A stretch of DNA of 64,000 bases from Xaviernesmea oryzae (lineage in GTDB: Bacteria > Pseudomonadota > Alphaproteobacteria > Rhizobiales > Rhizobiaceae): the NCBI RefSeq assembly GCF_900177415.1, contig NZ_FXAF01000002.1, positions 186,001-250,000 of the forward strand, written 5' to 3'. The notes beneath the pieces are model-generated. The model saw nothing but the letters and a program-made list of their open reading frames with translations. It did not search any database and was not told the origin of the DNA. Positions 7,421-16,073 of this stretch are shown here, piece by piece (position 1 is the first letter of the stretch; each line of letters begins with the position of its first letter). Position numbers and translations under genes: made by a program.

Positions 7421-8269
7421 TCAAAGCCCCTGCGGCACCAGGATGGTCGGTTTCTTCGGCAGGCTGCGCATCGAGACCCGGATGACCGGTTCCCTGGCAT
7501 AGGCTATGTCGAACCGGCCGTCGAACATGGCGAGGAAATTGTCGAGCGGCGGTCCCCACCGGTGCATCGGCAGGATCAGTGAGGAACGCAGCCGTTGCAC
7601 GACGCGGCTCATGCTGTCCGCTCCCATCGTCAGCCCGCCGTCGACCGGCACCATCAGCACGTCGAGACGGCCGATCTCCGTATACTGCTCCTCGGTGAGC
7701 TCGAAATGCAGGTGGCCGAGATGGCCGATGCAGAGGCCGGCGACCTCGAAGATGAAGATCGAATTGCCGTTTTCCTCCAGTCCGCCGCCCCAGGAGCGGA
7801 TGTCGGAGACGACGTTGCGGATATAGACATCGCCCACCGTCAGACGATGCTCCGCCTTTTCGCCCGGCACGTCACTCCAGCCGTGCAGGACATGCTCGAT
7901 GCCGGGATCGGGGCTCAGCGTATAATGGGTGGAATGGGCCTTGTTCATCGTGACCACGTCCGGCAGCCGCGACGGCTGGTAGGCGCCGCTGTAATCCGTG
8001 GCGATCCCGACCCCTTCCGGCGTCTCGATGAAATAGGTGGAGTGGCCGACGAAGGTGATCTTCACCTCCTCCCTTTCGGCCAGCGAAAGCTGCCGGCCGG
8101 CCTGGGCGAGCTGCAGGCCGGACGGTTCGAAGCTCGCGAACATGACGCCGGGCAGCCGGCTCGCGATCGCCTGGCACTGGCTGACGGGGAGACCCGCATC
8201 CTGCGCCAGCACCGCGACGGCCGAAAGAAAAAGGCAGGAAAGACCGAATGCGAGAGCCCGTAGCATCAT
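7421..8269 (-). CDS. Exported metallo-beta-lactamase-fold hydrolase
   Basis: 282-aa protein with an N-terminal signal peptide (MMLRALAFGLSCLFLSAVAVLAQ). The metallo-beta-lactamase fold is suggested by ITFVGHSTYFIETPEG, ATDYSG, GHLGHLHFELTEEQ and LPMHRWGP, as in UPF0173/YtnP-like relatives. The canonical HxHxDH is replaced by MNKAHSTHYT, lacking the usual Asp, so metal binding and activity may differ. ATG 8269 was preferred to ATG 8299 because it puts the signal peptide at the N-terminus; neither ribosome site is strong. Substrate unknown. Confidence 0.72.
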   Translation of the reverse strand: MMLRALAFGLSCLFLSAVAVLAQDAGLPVSQCQAIASRLPGVMFASFEPSGLQLAQAGRQLSLAEREEVKITFVGHSTYFIETPEGVGIATDYSGAYQPSRLPDVVTMNKAHSTHYTLSPDPGIEHVLHGWSDVPGEKAEHRLTVGDVYIRNVVSDIRSWGGGLEENGNSIFIFEVAGLCIGHLGHLHFELTEEQYTEIGRLDVLMVPVDGGLTMGADSMSRVVQRLRSSLILPMHRWGPPLDNFLAMFDGRFDIAYAREPVIRVSMRSLPKKPTILVPQGL

Positions 8270-8471
8270 GCTAATCCCAAGAACTGCGCCTATGCTCATT
8301 CCGGGCGAGAAGATGCGGCAATGCGAAAAACCGGTCCAGCCGGAATTGTCGGGGCCGGCCTCACAATTCCGTCATTGTGAGGATGGTGGAATTGATTATT
8401 GAAAAAGGCGGCGGCCGCCCGAAATGAGGTCGCCGGCATCTGGATCTGGCGCGTGCGGAAAGGATATTTCG

Positions 8472-9203
8472 ATGAAGCAGGATATTGAGATAAGAACGGC
8501 GGACGGCACCGCCGGGGCCGCGGTCATCAAGCCGGAAAACGGCGCCGCGACAGACAGGGGCGTCATCATCTACATGGATGCCTTCGGCCCTCGCGAAGCG
8601 CTGTACCAGATGGGCCAACGGATCGCCGATGCCGGCCATGTCGTGCTCGTTCCCGATCTTTATTACCGCTCCGGCCCCTATGAACCCTTCGACGCGAAGA
8701 CCGCCTTCAGCGACGAGTCCACGAAGACGAAACTTCGCGGCATGATGCAGGCGACCTCCCAGGAGCTGACCGCCCGCGACGGCGCAGCCTTCATCGACGC
8801 CCTGACGAGGGAAGGCGCCACGGGCGCGATCGGCACCGTCGGCTATTGCATGGGCGGCGCCCGCGCTCTCACCGCGGCGGCGCGCTATCCGGACCGCATC
8901 AGGGCGGCCGCGAGCTTTCACGGCGGCAATCTGGCGAGCGACGCGGAAGACAGCCCGCACCGGCTGGCCGACAAGATCAAGGCAAGGGTTTATGTCGGCG
9001 TCGCAGGCGTCGATAACTCGTTTCCGCCCGAACAGTCCGCCCGCCTCGCCGAAGCGCTGCGCATCGGCGGCGTCGACCACACGATCGAAAACTATGTCGG
9101 CATGGCGCATGGCTGGACGGTGCCGGACCACGGCGTTTACGACAGGACCGGTTCGGAACGGCATTTCAAGCGCCTGCTGACCCTGCTTGAGGAAGCGCTT
9201 TAA
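8472..9203 (+). CDS. Dienelactone hydrolase family protein
   Basis: 243-aa alpha/beta hydrolase. The nucleophile elbow GYCMGG places Cys126 where classical dienelactone hydrolases have it, with Asp181 and His213 (MAHGW) completing the triad. Chlorocatechol or related lactone degradation is the family's best-known role, but many chromosomal members have other ester substrates and no aromatic-degradation genes lie nearby. ATG 8472 is supported by AAAGGAT eight bases upstream; an upstream start at 8424 has no such site. Confidence 0.87.
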   Translation: MKQDIEIRTADGTAGAAVIKPENGAATDRGVIIYMDAFGPREALYQMGQRIADAGHVVLVPDLYYRSGPYEPFDAKTAFSDESTKTKLRGMMQATSQELTARDGAAFIDALTREGATGAIGTVGYCMGGARALTAAARYPDRIRAAASFHGGNLASDAEDSPHRLADKIKARVYVGVAGVDNSFPPEQSARLAEALRIGGVDHTIENYVGMAHGWTVPDHGVYDRTGSERHFKRLLTLLEEAL

Positions 9204-9230
9204 GAGAACGGGTGGGCCGCGCGATGCGGC

Positions 9231-9725
9231 CTATTGCTCGAAGGCAGGCGCGAATTTCAGGATGCCGGACGGTGCCTCGCCCCGGAGCACGATCCTCTGG
9301 ACGAACTTCGGGTCGATATCCGCATAGCGCAGGCGGCCGTCGCTTTCGAAGCCGACGCGGCCGTATATTTCCGGGCTGCCGACAAGGGCGCAACCTGCAG
9401 CGCCCCTTTCCCTGAGGAGGTCCAGGCCTCTCAGGATCAGCGCCTTGCCGATGCCTTGCCGTTGCCGGTCGGGCTTCACAGAGATCGGCCCGAGCCCGAA
9501 CCATCCGCCATGGACGCCATCCACCGCAACCGGGGAGAAGGCGACATGGCCGACGACTTCGCCATGCTCTTCGGCAACGAGCGATATCGTCAGGTCTCCC
9601 GAGGCGCGCAGATCGTCCACGATGCGGGCCTCAGTGTTGCTGCTGAACGGCATCGGCTCGAAGGCCGCCCGCGTCAGATCGCGGATGGCGTCCACATCGG
9701 CGGCGTTCTCGTCTCTGATCAGCAC
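9231..9725 (-). CDS. GNAT-family N-acetyltransferase
   Basis: 164 aa from GTG 9725, which has GAAGGAG at good spacing; longer readings upstream enter the ymdB region and are rejected. The acetyl-CoA loop is visible as RQRQGIGKALI, preceded by LGPISVKPD, and followed by GYGRVGF-like YGRVGFESDG, the layout of the YhbS (COG3153) group. The acceptor is unknown. It lies 58 nt downstream of ymdB on the same strand and may be read with it. Confidence 0.82.
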   Translation of the reverse strand: MLIRDENAADVDAIRDLTRAAFEPMPFSSNTEARIVDDLRASGDLTISLVAEEHGEVVGHVAFSPVAVDGVHGGWFGLGPISVKPDRQRQGIGKALILRGLDLLRERGAAGCALVGSPEIYGRVGFESDGRLRYADIDPKFVQRIVLRGEAPSGILKFAPAFEQ

Positions 9726-9783
9726 GGGCCTCTCCTTCAACACGCGTTTGGGAATGCCGGACCGGCGCCGGCTCCAAGCCGGT

Positions 9784-10608
9784 TCAGCTCCAGAACGCCG
9801 GAATCGTCTCCGCAAGCCTTGGGCCGATCCTGAGCGGCGCGATCTTTTCCGCAAGGCCCGTGGCGTCGGAAATCTCGACGCCGAGGCCGCAGAGGGTGGC
9901 CGGCCCGGTCGCCGCCTCGAAACGGCCCTTCGGCATTTTCGAGATGAAGCGGTTGAGCGGCTCCTCCTTGTCCATGCCGAGCGAGGAATCGTAGTCGCCG
10001 CACATGCCGGCATCCGACATGTAGCCCGTGCCGCCGTTCAGGATCTGGCAGTCGGCCGTCGGCACATGGGTATGCGTGCCGACCACAAGGCTGGCGCGTC
10101 CGTCCACGAAATGGCCGAAACACTGCTTCTCGCTGGTCGCCTCCGCATGGAAGTCGAAGACGATCGCATCCGCCTGTTCCTTCAGCGGGCAGGCATCGAG
10201 GATCGTCTCGGCGCTCTTGAACGGATCGTCGAGCTCCGGATGCATGAAGACGCGGCCCATGATGTTGGCGACCAGCACGCGCGCGCCGTTGCGGGCGTAA
10301 TAGAGCCCAGAGCCCCGGCCCGGCGTGCCGGCCGGATAGTTGGCGGGCCTCAGGAACTGGTCGTGGCGGCCGGCGAAACCGATCGCATCCTTCTGGTCCC
10401 AGACGTGGTTGCCGGTCGTCACCACGTCCGCGCCGGCATTGACCGTCTCGAGGAAAATCTCTTCCGTGATGCCGAAGCCGCCGGCGGCATTCTCGCCGTT
10501 GACGATGACGAAATCGAGCTTCAGGTCGGCGACGAGGCCGGGCAGCTTTTCCCAGACCGCCGTGCGGCCGGTCTTGCCCACCATGTCACCCAGGAACAAT
10601 AGGCGCAT
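9784..10608 (-). CDS. YmdB-family metallophosphoesterase
   Basis: 274-aa protein of the TIGR00282/YmdB group, calcineurin-like phosphoesterases reported to hydrolyse 2',3'-cyclic nucleotides. Metal-binding segments are visible: FLGDMVGKTGR, VNGENAAGGFG, TTGNHVWD, and GTHTHVPTAD near residue 180. It begins 29 nt after fau, so fau and ymdB, with the CNNM gene overlapping fau, form one minus-strand operon. The physiological role in rhizobia is not evident from the context. Confidence 0.9.
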   Translation of the reverse strand: MRLLFLGDMVGKTGRTAVWEKLPGLVADLKLDFVIVNGENAAGGFGITEEIFLETVNAGADVVTTGNHVWDQKDAIGFAGRHDQFLRPANYPAGTPGRGSGLYYARNGARVLVANIMGRVFMHPELDDPFKSAETILDACPLKEQADAIVFDFHAEATSEKQCFGHFVDGRASLVVGTHTHVPTADCQILNGGTGYMSDAGMCGDYDSSLGMDKEEPLNRFISKMPKGRFEAATGPATLCGLGVEISDATGLAEKIAPLRIGPRLAETIPAFWS

Positions 10609-10637
10609 TCTTATCCAATCTATACGCGGTACCGGCT

Positions 10638-11222
10638 TCAGGACCCATCGAACTGCCGGTAGCCGCTTTCCGTGAGAACCGCTTCAAGTCTGATATCGTG
10701 CGGCTCGAAGGGAACAGATGCCACTTCCTGGCAGTCGAAGGCAATGCCGATCAGCTTCGGCCGCAGGCCTTTTTGATGCAGACGGTGGATAGCACGGTCG
10801 TAATAACCGCCGCCATAGCCGATCCGGTGGCCTGCCGCATCGAAGGCCGCAAGCGGCATCAGCATGATCTCGGGATCAAGTTCGGCCGCGTCCGGACCCG
10901 GCGCGAACGTGCCGAAAGTGCCGGGCACCAGCTCCGCGCCGCGGACGAGCTCCCGGAAGATGATCGTCCGCTTGTCGAGGATGACGGGGACGCAGAGCCG
11001 GGCGCTGCGGTCCCTGAGATGAGCCATCAGCGGCCGCGGATCGACCTCCGAACGGATCGGCAGGAAGCCGGAGACGATCGCGCCGGCATGAAGATCGATC
11101 GCGGCCGCTCCATGGGAGGCGATCGCGAGGCTCTTCTCGATCCGCTCGACGGGCGGAATGGCATCGCGGGCGGCAAGCCGCTCCGCGCGCAGTTCCGCCT
11201 TGCTCCTGCCGCCGTCCGTCAC
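10638..11222 (-). CDS. fau: 5-formyltetrahydrofolate cyclo-ligase
   Basis: ATP-dependent enzyme turning 5-formyl-THF into 5,10-methenyl-THF, 194 aa. The ATP/folate-site motif GYGGGYYDR lies near residues 145-153, with the N-terminal RAERLAARDAI typical. It begins with GTG 11222, sharing GTGA with the stop of the CNNM gene (11219-11222), so translation is coupled. In many proteobacteria fau follows zapA and 6S RNA; here it is still downstream of that pair on the same strand, but four genes lie between. Confidence 0.93.
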   Translation of the reverse strand: MTDGGRSKAELRAERLAARDAIPPVERIEKSLAIASHGAAAIDLHAGAIVSGFLPIRSEVDPRPLMAHLRDRSARLCVPVILDKRTIIFRELVRGAELVPGTFGTFAPGPDAAELDPEIMLMPLAAFDAAGHRIGYGGGYYDRAIHRLHQKGLRPKLIGIAFDCQEVASVPFEPHDIRLEAVLTESGYRQFDGS

Positions 11223-12505
11223 GCCTTTTCCACCGCCTTCTTCACGAGCAGCTTGTCGATGCGGCGGCCGTCGAGATCGACGACCTCGAAAGTCCAGCCA
11301 TGGGTGGAGAAGCTCTCACCCAGTTCCGGCAGATGTTTCAGCTCATCGAGAACGAAGCCCGCGACGGTCTCGTAGCCCGGGTCTTCTCCGATCGGAACGC
11401 CCATCTGCTCGGCGAATTCGTCGACCGGCATCCAGCCCGCGACGAGGAACGAACCGTCGTCGCGCGGCACGATCGCGGGCTCCTCCTCCTCGTCCTCCTG
11501 GAAGACGCCGGTGATGGCCTCCAGGACGTCGCCGGACGTTATGATGCCTTCGAAATGACCGTACTCGTCATAGACGAGCACCATGTGGGCCGGAGCGCGG
11601 CGCAGCGCCTCGATGACGTCGAGCGCGCCCGTGAGGTCGGAGACGACCGGCGCCTCGCGCATCAGCGCCTTGATGTCGAAATTCTTGTCGCCGGCGATGA
11701 ATCCGTAGGCATCCTTGACGAAAAGCACGCCGAGGATCTCGTCGGAGCTGCCCTTGCGCACCGGCAGGCGCGAGCGCTGGGTGGCACGAAGCTGCGTGCG
11801 CAACTCCTCCAGATCGTCCTCCGTATCGATGACTTCGACCTCGCGGCGCGGCGTCATCAGGCCGCGCGCGGTACGGTCCGCAAGCCGCATGACGCCGGAG
11901 ATCATGGCGGACTCCTCCGTCTCGATCACGCCGGCGCTCTGCGCCTCGGCAAGCACGGTGCGGATTTCCTCGTCGGTCACCCGGTCACCCGACTCTCCCT
12001 TCTGGCCGAGTATGCCGAGCACGGCGCGGCCGGAAATATCCAGAAACCAGACGATCGGCGCGCCGACCTTCGAAAGCAGCATCATCGCCGGGGCGACGCG
12101 GGCGGCGACCGCCTCGGGCGCACGCAGCGCGATCTGCTTGGGAACGAGCTCGCCGACGATCAGCGAGAGGTAGGTGATGGCGACGACCACGGTGCCGACG
12201 CCGAGCGCATCGGCGACATTGCCGGACACGCCCTGGGCGGCCAGCCAGCTGGAAAAGCGGGCGCCGAGCGTGGCGCCGGAAAAGGCACCCGACAGAATGC
12301 CGACCAGGGTGATGCCGATCTGGACGGTGGAGAGGAAGCGGCCGGGATCTTCGGCGAGGCGCATGGCGGTTGCCGCCCCCCTGTTGCCCTGTTCGGCCAT
12401 GACCTTCAAACGAACGGGGCGGGATGAAACGACGGCGAGTTCCGACATTGCCAGGACACCGTTCAGAACGGTGAGTGCAATGACGATGATGATTTCGGTT
12501 AACAA
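11219..12505 (-). CDS. CNNM/CorC (TlyC, hemolysin-like) membrane protein
   Basis: 428 aa from TTG 12505. A DUF21 membrane domain occupies about residues 1-190 (EIIIVIALTVLNGVLAMSEL; VGELVPKQIALRAPE), followed by two CBS domains (about 205-330; VYDEYGHFEGIITSGDVLEAI) and a C-terminal CorC/HlyC domain. The family is linked to Mg2+/Co2+ efflux; 'hemolysin' is a historical name. No ATG is available at the N-terminus; TTG 12505 begins just before the first membrane helix and has AAAGAG upstream. Start confidence is moderate. It overlaps fau downstream. Confidence 0.88.
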   Translation of the reverse strand: MLTEIIIVIALTVLNGVLAMSELAVVSSRPVRLKVMAEQGNRGAATAMRLAEDPGRFLSTVQIGITLVGILSGAFSGATLGARFSSWLAAQGVSGNVADALGVGTVVVAITYLSLIVGELVPKQIALRAPEAVAARVAPAMMLLSKVGAPIVWFLDISGRAVLGILGQKGESGDRVTDEEIRTVLAEAQSAGVIETEESAMISGVMRLADRTARGLMTPRREVEVIDTEDDLEELRTQLRATQRSRLPVRKGSSDEILGVLFVKDAYGFIAGDKNFDIKALMREAPVVSDLTGALDVIEALRRAPAHMVLVYDEYGHFEGIITSGDVLEAITGVFQEDEEEEPAIVPRDDGSFLVAGWMPVDEFAEQMGVPIGEDPGYETVAGFVLDELKHLPELGESFSTHGWTFEVVDLDGRRIDKLLVKKAVEKA

Positions 12506-12744
12506 AAGGGGCTCTTTAGCTAGGACAATATTCCTGCATGCGAAACGGAATGCACCGCCTTTGAGAGCGGCAGCCTGGACACGACCGCGCGAAAAGCGCT
12601 TCGCCGGCAAAGTTTCGCGCACAGCTCGAAAAACCGGGACCGGTTCTCGGAGCTGTGCACCTTCACTTGCAACGGGAAATCATAGGGGCCTGTTCCATCC
12701 ATTGCAATGGCTGGAACAAAATCATGCGGAAGCATCCGGATTTT

Positions 12745-13773
12745 TCAGGTCAGGCTGACCTTCAGCTCGGCGCGGGTGCCGGAAACATTCGGCACGTACT
12801 GGATCGTCGAGCCGAGCGTCGCGGCCATGGATTTGACGATGCGGCTGCCGAGCCCCGTGCCCTTCGGCTGGTCGCCCTCGCGCCAGCCGATCCCGTCGTC
12901 CTCGACTGCCAGAAGCGCGCTCTCCTCGTCCTGACGTTTGAAGAACACCCGCACCTCCCCCTCGACACCCGTCGGATAGGCGTATTTGAGGGCGTTGGTG
13001 AGGAGTTCCGTGACGATCATGCCGATCGAGACGGCCCGGTCGGACGTCAGCGACACCGGCTCGGCCTCCAGCCGGATCGACGGCCTTTGCTGGTCGTTGA
13101 CCGTGTCCTGAACCTCGCGCACCAGCGTGCCGAGATATTTGTCCATCTCCACGTGGCGGACGTCGTCGGACGTATAGAGGCTGCGATGCATGCCGGCGAT
13201 CGCCGTGATGCGGGCCTGGGTTTCGGCGAGCGCCGCCTTCACGTCCTCGTTCCTGCTGCTCGAAACCTGCAGGCGGATGAGCGCCGCGACCAGCGCCAGA
13301 CTGTTCGCGACGCGATGGTTGACTTCCGCAAGCAGCACTTCGGCGCGCTCCTTGCCGAGGCGGATTTCCCGTTCGGCCTTCTCCTGGGCGCGGCGCAGAT
13401 CCGCCGTGGCGATGCCCTGCCGGATCGCGCTTTCCATCAGCGGCCAGAACTCGTCGCCGACCGTCTTGATGACATAGTCGGACGCGCCGCTCTTCAGCGC
13501 GTCGATGGCGATCGTCGCGTCGCTGGACCCGGTGACGTAGATGACGGGAACGTCCGAGCCCTGGTCCTTCAGCCGGTGCAGGATGTCGAGCCCGGTGCCG
13601 GCCTTGAGATAATGGTCGAGCACGACCGCATCGATGCCGCCTCTTTCCATCGCCTCCATCGCCGATGCCTGGTCCGTGGCGTGGACGACCTGGTAACCGG
13701 CACGCCCGAGGTGACGTTCGGCAAGTCTCGCAAGGGCAAGGTCGTCATCGACGTAGAGAATGGTTTGCGGCAT
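12745..13773 (-). CDS. Response regulator-histidine kinase hybrid (HisKA_2 type)
   Basis: 342 aa with an inverted layout: an N-terminal receiver (Asp53 in AVVLDHYLK, TGSSD, Lys103) precedes a kinase of the HisKA_2/HWE-related class, with His153 in AEVNHRVANSLALVAALIRLQ read as positions 150-170, an N box near VTELLTNALKYAY and a glycine-rich GTGLGSRIVKSM. There is no membrane segment, so it is cytoplasmic. It follows the stand-alone regulator by 9 nt, which makes it the probable next step of the relay started by the CHASE3 kinase. Its output is not encoded nearby. Confidence 0.9.
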   Translation of the reverse strand: MPQTILYVDDDLALARLAERHLGRAGYQVVHATDQASAMEAMERGGIDAVVLDHYLKAGTGLDILHRLKDQGSDVPVIYVTGSSDATIAIDALKSGASDYVIKTVGDEFWPLMESAIRQGIATADLRRAQEKAEREIRLGKERAEVLLAEVNHRVANSLALVAALIRLQVSSSRNEDVKAALAETQARITAIAGMHRSLYTSDDVRHVEMDKYLGTLVREVQDTVNDQQRPSIRLEAEPVSLTSDRAVSIGMIVTELLTNALKYAYPTGVEGEVRVFFKRQDEESALLAVEDDGIGWREGDQPKGTGLGSRIVKSMAATLGSTIQYVPNVSGTRAELKVSLT

Positions 13774-13782
13774 CGCGTCTCG

Positions 13783-14226
13783 TCATTGTCCGGGTATCTG
13801 CATGACGGCAAAGAACAGCCCGAGCTGTCTGATGGCATGCGCAAAACTGTCGTAATCGACCGGTTTGGTAATGTAAACGTTGGCGCCGAGGTCGTAACAG
13901 CGCTGGATTTCGCGTTCGTCGTCCGTGGTCGTGAGGATGACCACCGGCAGACGTTTCGAGTGGGCGTTGGACTTCACCTTTTCCAGGATGTCAATACCCG
14001 ACATGTCAGGCAGATTGAGATCGAGAAGGATCAGCAGGTAGCGGTCGTGGTTGGCCATGCCCGAACGGTCCTTGCCGAGGATGTAGTCGAGCGCCTCGTT
14101 GCCGTTGGTAAAGGGGACGATCTCGTTGTTGACGCCGGCGCGGCGCACGTTCTTCTCGATCAGACGCGCATGACCCTCGTCGTCCTCGATCATGACGATG
14201 GTGACTTCTTTTCCGGCAGCTTTCAT
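13783..14226 (-). CDS. Single-domain response regulator
   Basis: 147-aa CheY-like receiver with no output domain. Phospho-acceptor Asp69 lies in LLILLDLNLPDMSG, the acidic pair in VMIEDDEGHA, and a conserved Lys in ITKPVDYDSF. The longer insert GKDRSGMANHDRY resembles the phytochrome-associated Rcp1 group. ATG 14226 overlaps the kinase stop (ATGA 14223-14226), so the two proteins are made in a coupled way and the kinase is the likely phosphate donor. Confidence 0.92.
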   Translation of the reverse strand: MKAAGKEVTIVMIEDDEGHARLIEKNVRRAGVNNEIVPFTNGNEALDYILGKDRSGMANHDRYLLILLDLNLPDMSGIDILEKVKSNAHSKRLPVVILTTTDDEREIQRCYDLGANVYITKPVDYDSFAHAIRQLGLFFAVMQIPGQ

Positions 14227-15722
14227 TGCCCGTGACTCCTTACATACTGGGACAAATCCGTGGGCAGACGGATGACGAACGTCGCTCCGCCGCCCAATGT
14301 GGACGTCACCGTAATTTCGCCCCCTAAATTTCTGACTAACGAACGTACATGCGCAAGGCCTATCCCCTCGCCCGGCATGTTCTGGACACCGGACCGGCGG
14401 AAGAGCTCGAATACCCGCTCGTGATCCTCGGGCGCGATCCCGCGGCCGTTGTCGGCGACTTCGATGCGGATCGAATTCCTTCCGGCCGGCATGCTCTTCA
14501 CCGACAGCACCAGGGGGCGATCCGGGTGCTTGTACTTGACTGCGTTGTCGAAAAGATTGCCGAAAATCTGTTCCATCGAAAATCGGTCGGTAGTAAGGCC
14601 GCGCGCCGCGCCGACCGAAATTTTTATCTCGCCGCCCGCCTCGCTGACCTGGTGATAGATGCTGGCGGCCGTTGCATCGAGGAGATCCTGAAGATCGACC
14701 CTCTCCGGCTTCAGTTCGCGGCGGCCGTCGCGCGAGATCTTGAGGATCGCGTTGATGAGCCCGTCCATCTTCTTGGTCGAGGAGCGGATGAAGGCGATCG
14801 CTTCCGGCAGGTCCTCCTCGACCGCCTGGCGCGCCTCCATCACGTCGTTCTCCGTCAGCGCGGCACCATCGGCCAGCACAAAGGTGGAAACCGCCTTCAG
14901 CGTCGCATCGAGCTCGCTCGTGAAGCCCATGATGTTGACGAGCGGCGCGCGCAGGTCGTGCGAGACGATATAGGCATAGCGCTGGATTTCGCGGTTCGCC
15001 TGGATGAGGTCTTCCGTACGCTCGTTGACGCGCTCCTCCAGGCTGGCGTTCAGTTCCTCCACTTCGGCGCGCGCCCGCTGCAGCTCGCGGACGTGCTGCG
15101 CGATGACCGCGATCGCACCGCCGAGCACCAGGATGATGAGGATGCCGCCGCCGATCGTGAGCCACTGCAGCGACGAGGCCGAATCATGGAGTTCCTCGAT
15201 GCCGGAATTGAGCCGTCCATCCATGTCGCGGATCACCTGGCTGAGGATGGCGCTGACGCCGTCCATGACCTGGCGGCCGTAGGCGCCCTTGACGATCGCG
15301 ACGGCGCCGGCGAAATCGCCTCGCCTGCCGAGGGCGACGGTCCCTTCCATCTCCTGGCGTTTTTCGTCGATCAGGCGACCGAGCTGGTCCAGGGGCACGC
15401 GGACGGAATCCTGCGCCCCCACCGCCGCTTCGAAGCGTTGCCGCAGACGGGGAAGATTGGCGGCGGCATTCGTATAGAGGGTCAGGAACTGCTCGTCCTG
15501 GGTCAGGAGATAGCCGCGCTGGCCGGATTCGGAGGCGCGCAGGTTGAGCAGCACGTCCGAAGCCGCGCTGCGGACATCGCGCAGCTTCACCACGTCCTGA
15601 AAATAGGTCTGCGTCATCCGCGCCAGGAAAAAGGAGGAGAGCACGATCGCCACCAGGACGGCGCTGCCGATCACAAGCATCAGGAGCGACGACCGGGCAA
15701 AGGTTGTATTCAGAAAACGCAT
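14223..15722 (-). CDS. Membrane sensor histidine kinase with CHASE3 domain
   Basis: 499 aa. Membrane segment about residues 11-33, a periplasmic CHASE3 domain about 35-185 (RASESGQRGYLLTQDEQFL), a second membrane segment about 187-208, a coiled coil (ELNASLEERVNERTEDL), then a HisKA domain with His255 in YIVSHDLRAPL and an ATPase domain with NLFDNAVKY, DNGRGIAP and GEGIGLAHVRSL. Known CHASE3 ligands are few, so the stimulus is unknown. It is the first gene of a three-gene phosphorelay cluster. Confidence 0.93.
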   Translation of the reverse strand: MRFLNTTFARSSLLMLVIGSAVLVAIVLSSFFLARMTQTYFQDVVKLRDVRSAASDVLLNLRASESGQRGYLLTQDEQFLTLYTNAAANLPRLRQRFEAAVGAQDSVRVPLDQLGRLIDEKRQEMEGTVALGRRGDFAGAVAIVKGAYGRQVMDGVSAILSQVIRDMDGRLNSGIEELHDSASSLQWLTIGGGILIILVLGGAIAVIAQHVRELQRARAEVEELNASLEERVNERTEDLIQANREIQRYAYIVSHDLRAPLVNIMGFTSELDATLKAVSTFVLADGAALTENDVMEARQAVEEDLPEAIAFIRSSTKKMDGLINAILKISRDGRRELKPERVDLQDLLDATAASIYHQVSEAGGEIKISVGAARGLTTDRFSMEQIFGNLFDNAVKYKHPDRPLVLSVKSMPAGRNSIRIEVADNGRGIAPEDHERVFELFRRSGVQNMPGEGIGLAHVRSLVRNLGGEITVTSTLGGGATFVIRLPTDLSQYVRSHGQ

Positions 15723-15853
15723 GCGGAGAAGCCGGTAATTGGACGGGACGGCAAGAACTTGGTGGTATGACGCGAGTTGTCAAGCACCCTGACAAGACAA
15801 GATGCCCCGCCAAGCGGCCAGGTTTTCGAAAAAACAGGCTGGAAGAGAAAGAG

Positions 15854-16011
15854 CGCGATCCACGGCGACCGATGGATGTTTACGATCCTGGGCGCCTACA
15901 AACGTAGGTGGGCACCGTGTGTCCAGGCCCACGGGCCTGGTCAGGGACAGCTCCCTTTGGATCGAGTATGGCCCCAGGGATTGTGGTTCCTGTCGGGAAG
16001 CGCAGACCGCG
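15854..16011 (-). ncRNA. ssrS: 6S RNA
   Basis: Predicted 158-nt 6S RNA, which binds sigma-70 RNA polymerase. A -10 TATATT (16023-16018) sits 7 nt before the proposed first base 16011. The 5' end (16011-16001) pairs over 11 positions, with G-U pairs, with the 3' end (15864-15854), forming the closing stem. Inside are a perfect 8-bp terminal hairpin (15923-15930 with 15933-15940) and a 5-bp hairpin (15895-15899 with 15904-15908). A U-rich tract follows. It lies immediately downstream of zapA, the position conserved in many proteobacteria. Ends are inferred. Confidence 0.82.
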
Positions 16012-16017
16012 ACCGCC

Positions 16018-16023
16018 AATATA
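16018..16023 (-). promoter_or_regulatory. -10 element of 6S RNA
   Basis: TATATT on the minus strand, 7 nt before the predicted 6S RNA start. The hexamer 17-18 nt upstream is a poor -35. The promoter lies in the 60-nt gap after the zapA stop, so 6S RNA can be made separately from zapA read-through. Confidence 0.5.
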
Positions 16024-16073
16024 GGAAGGAAACCGGATTCGCGCCAGTGGCGGTGAGTCTTTTTCTCGACCCG

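Noticed and set aside
12655..14235. 526-codon plus-strand frame over the response-regulator genes
   Set aside because: Opposite strand encodes clear receiver and kinase motifs with coupled start/stop codons.
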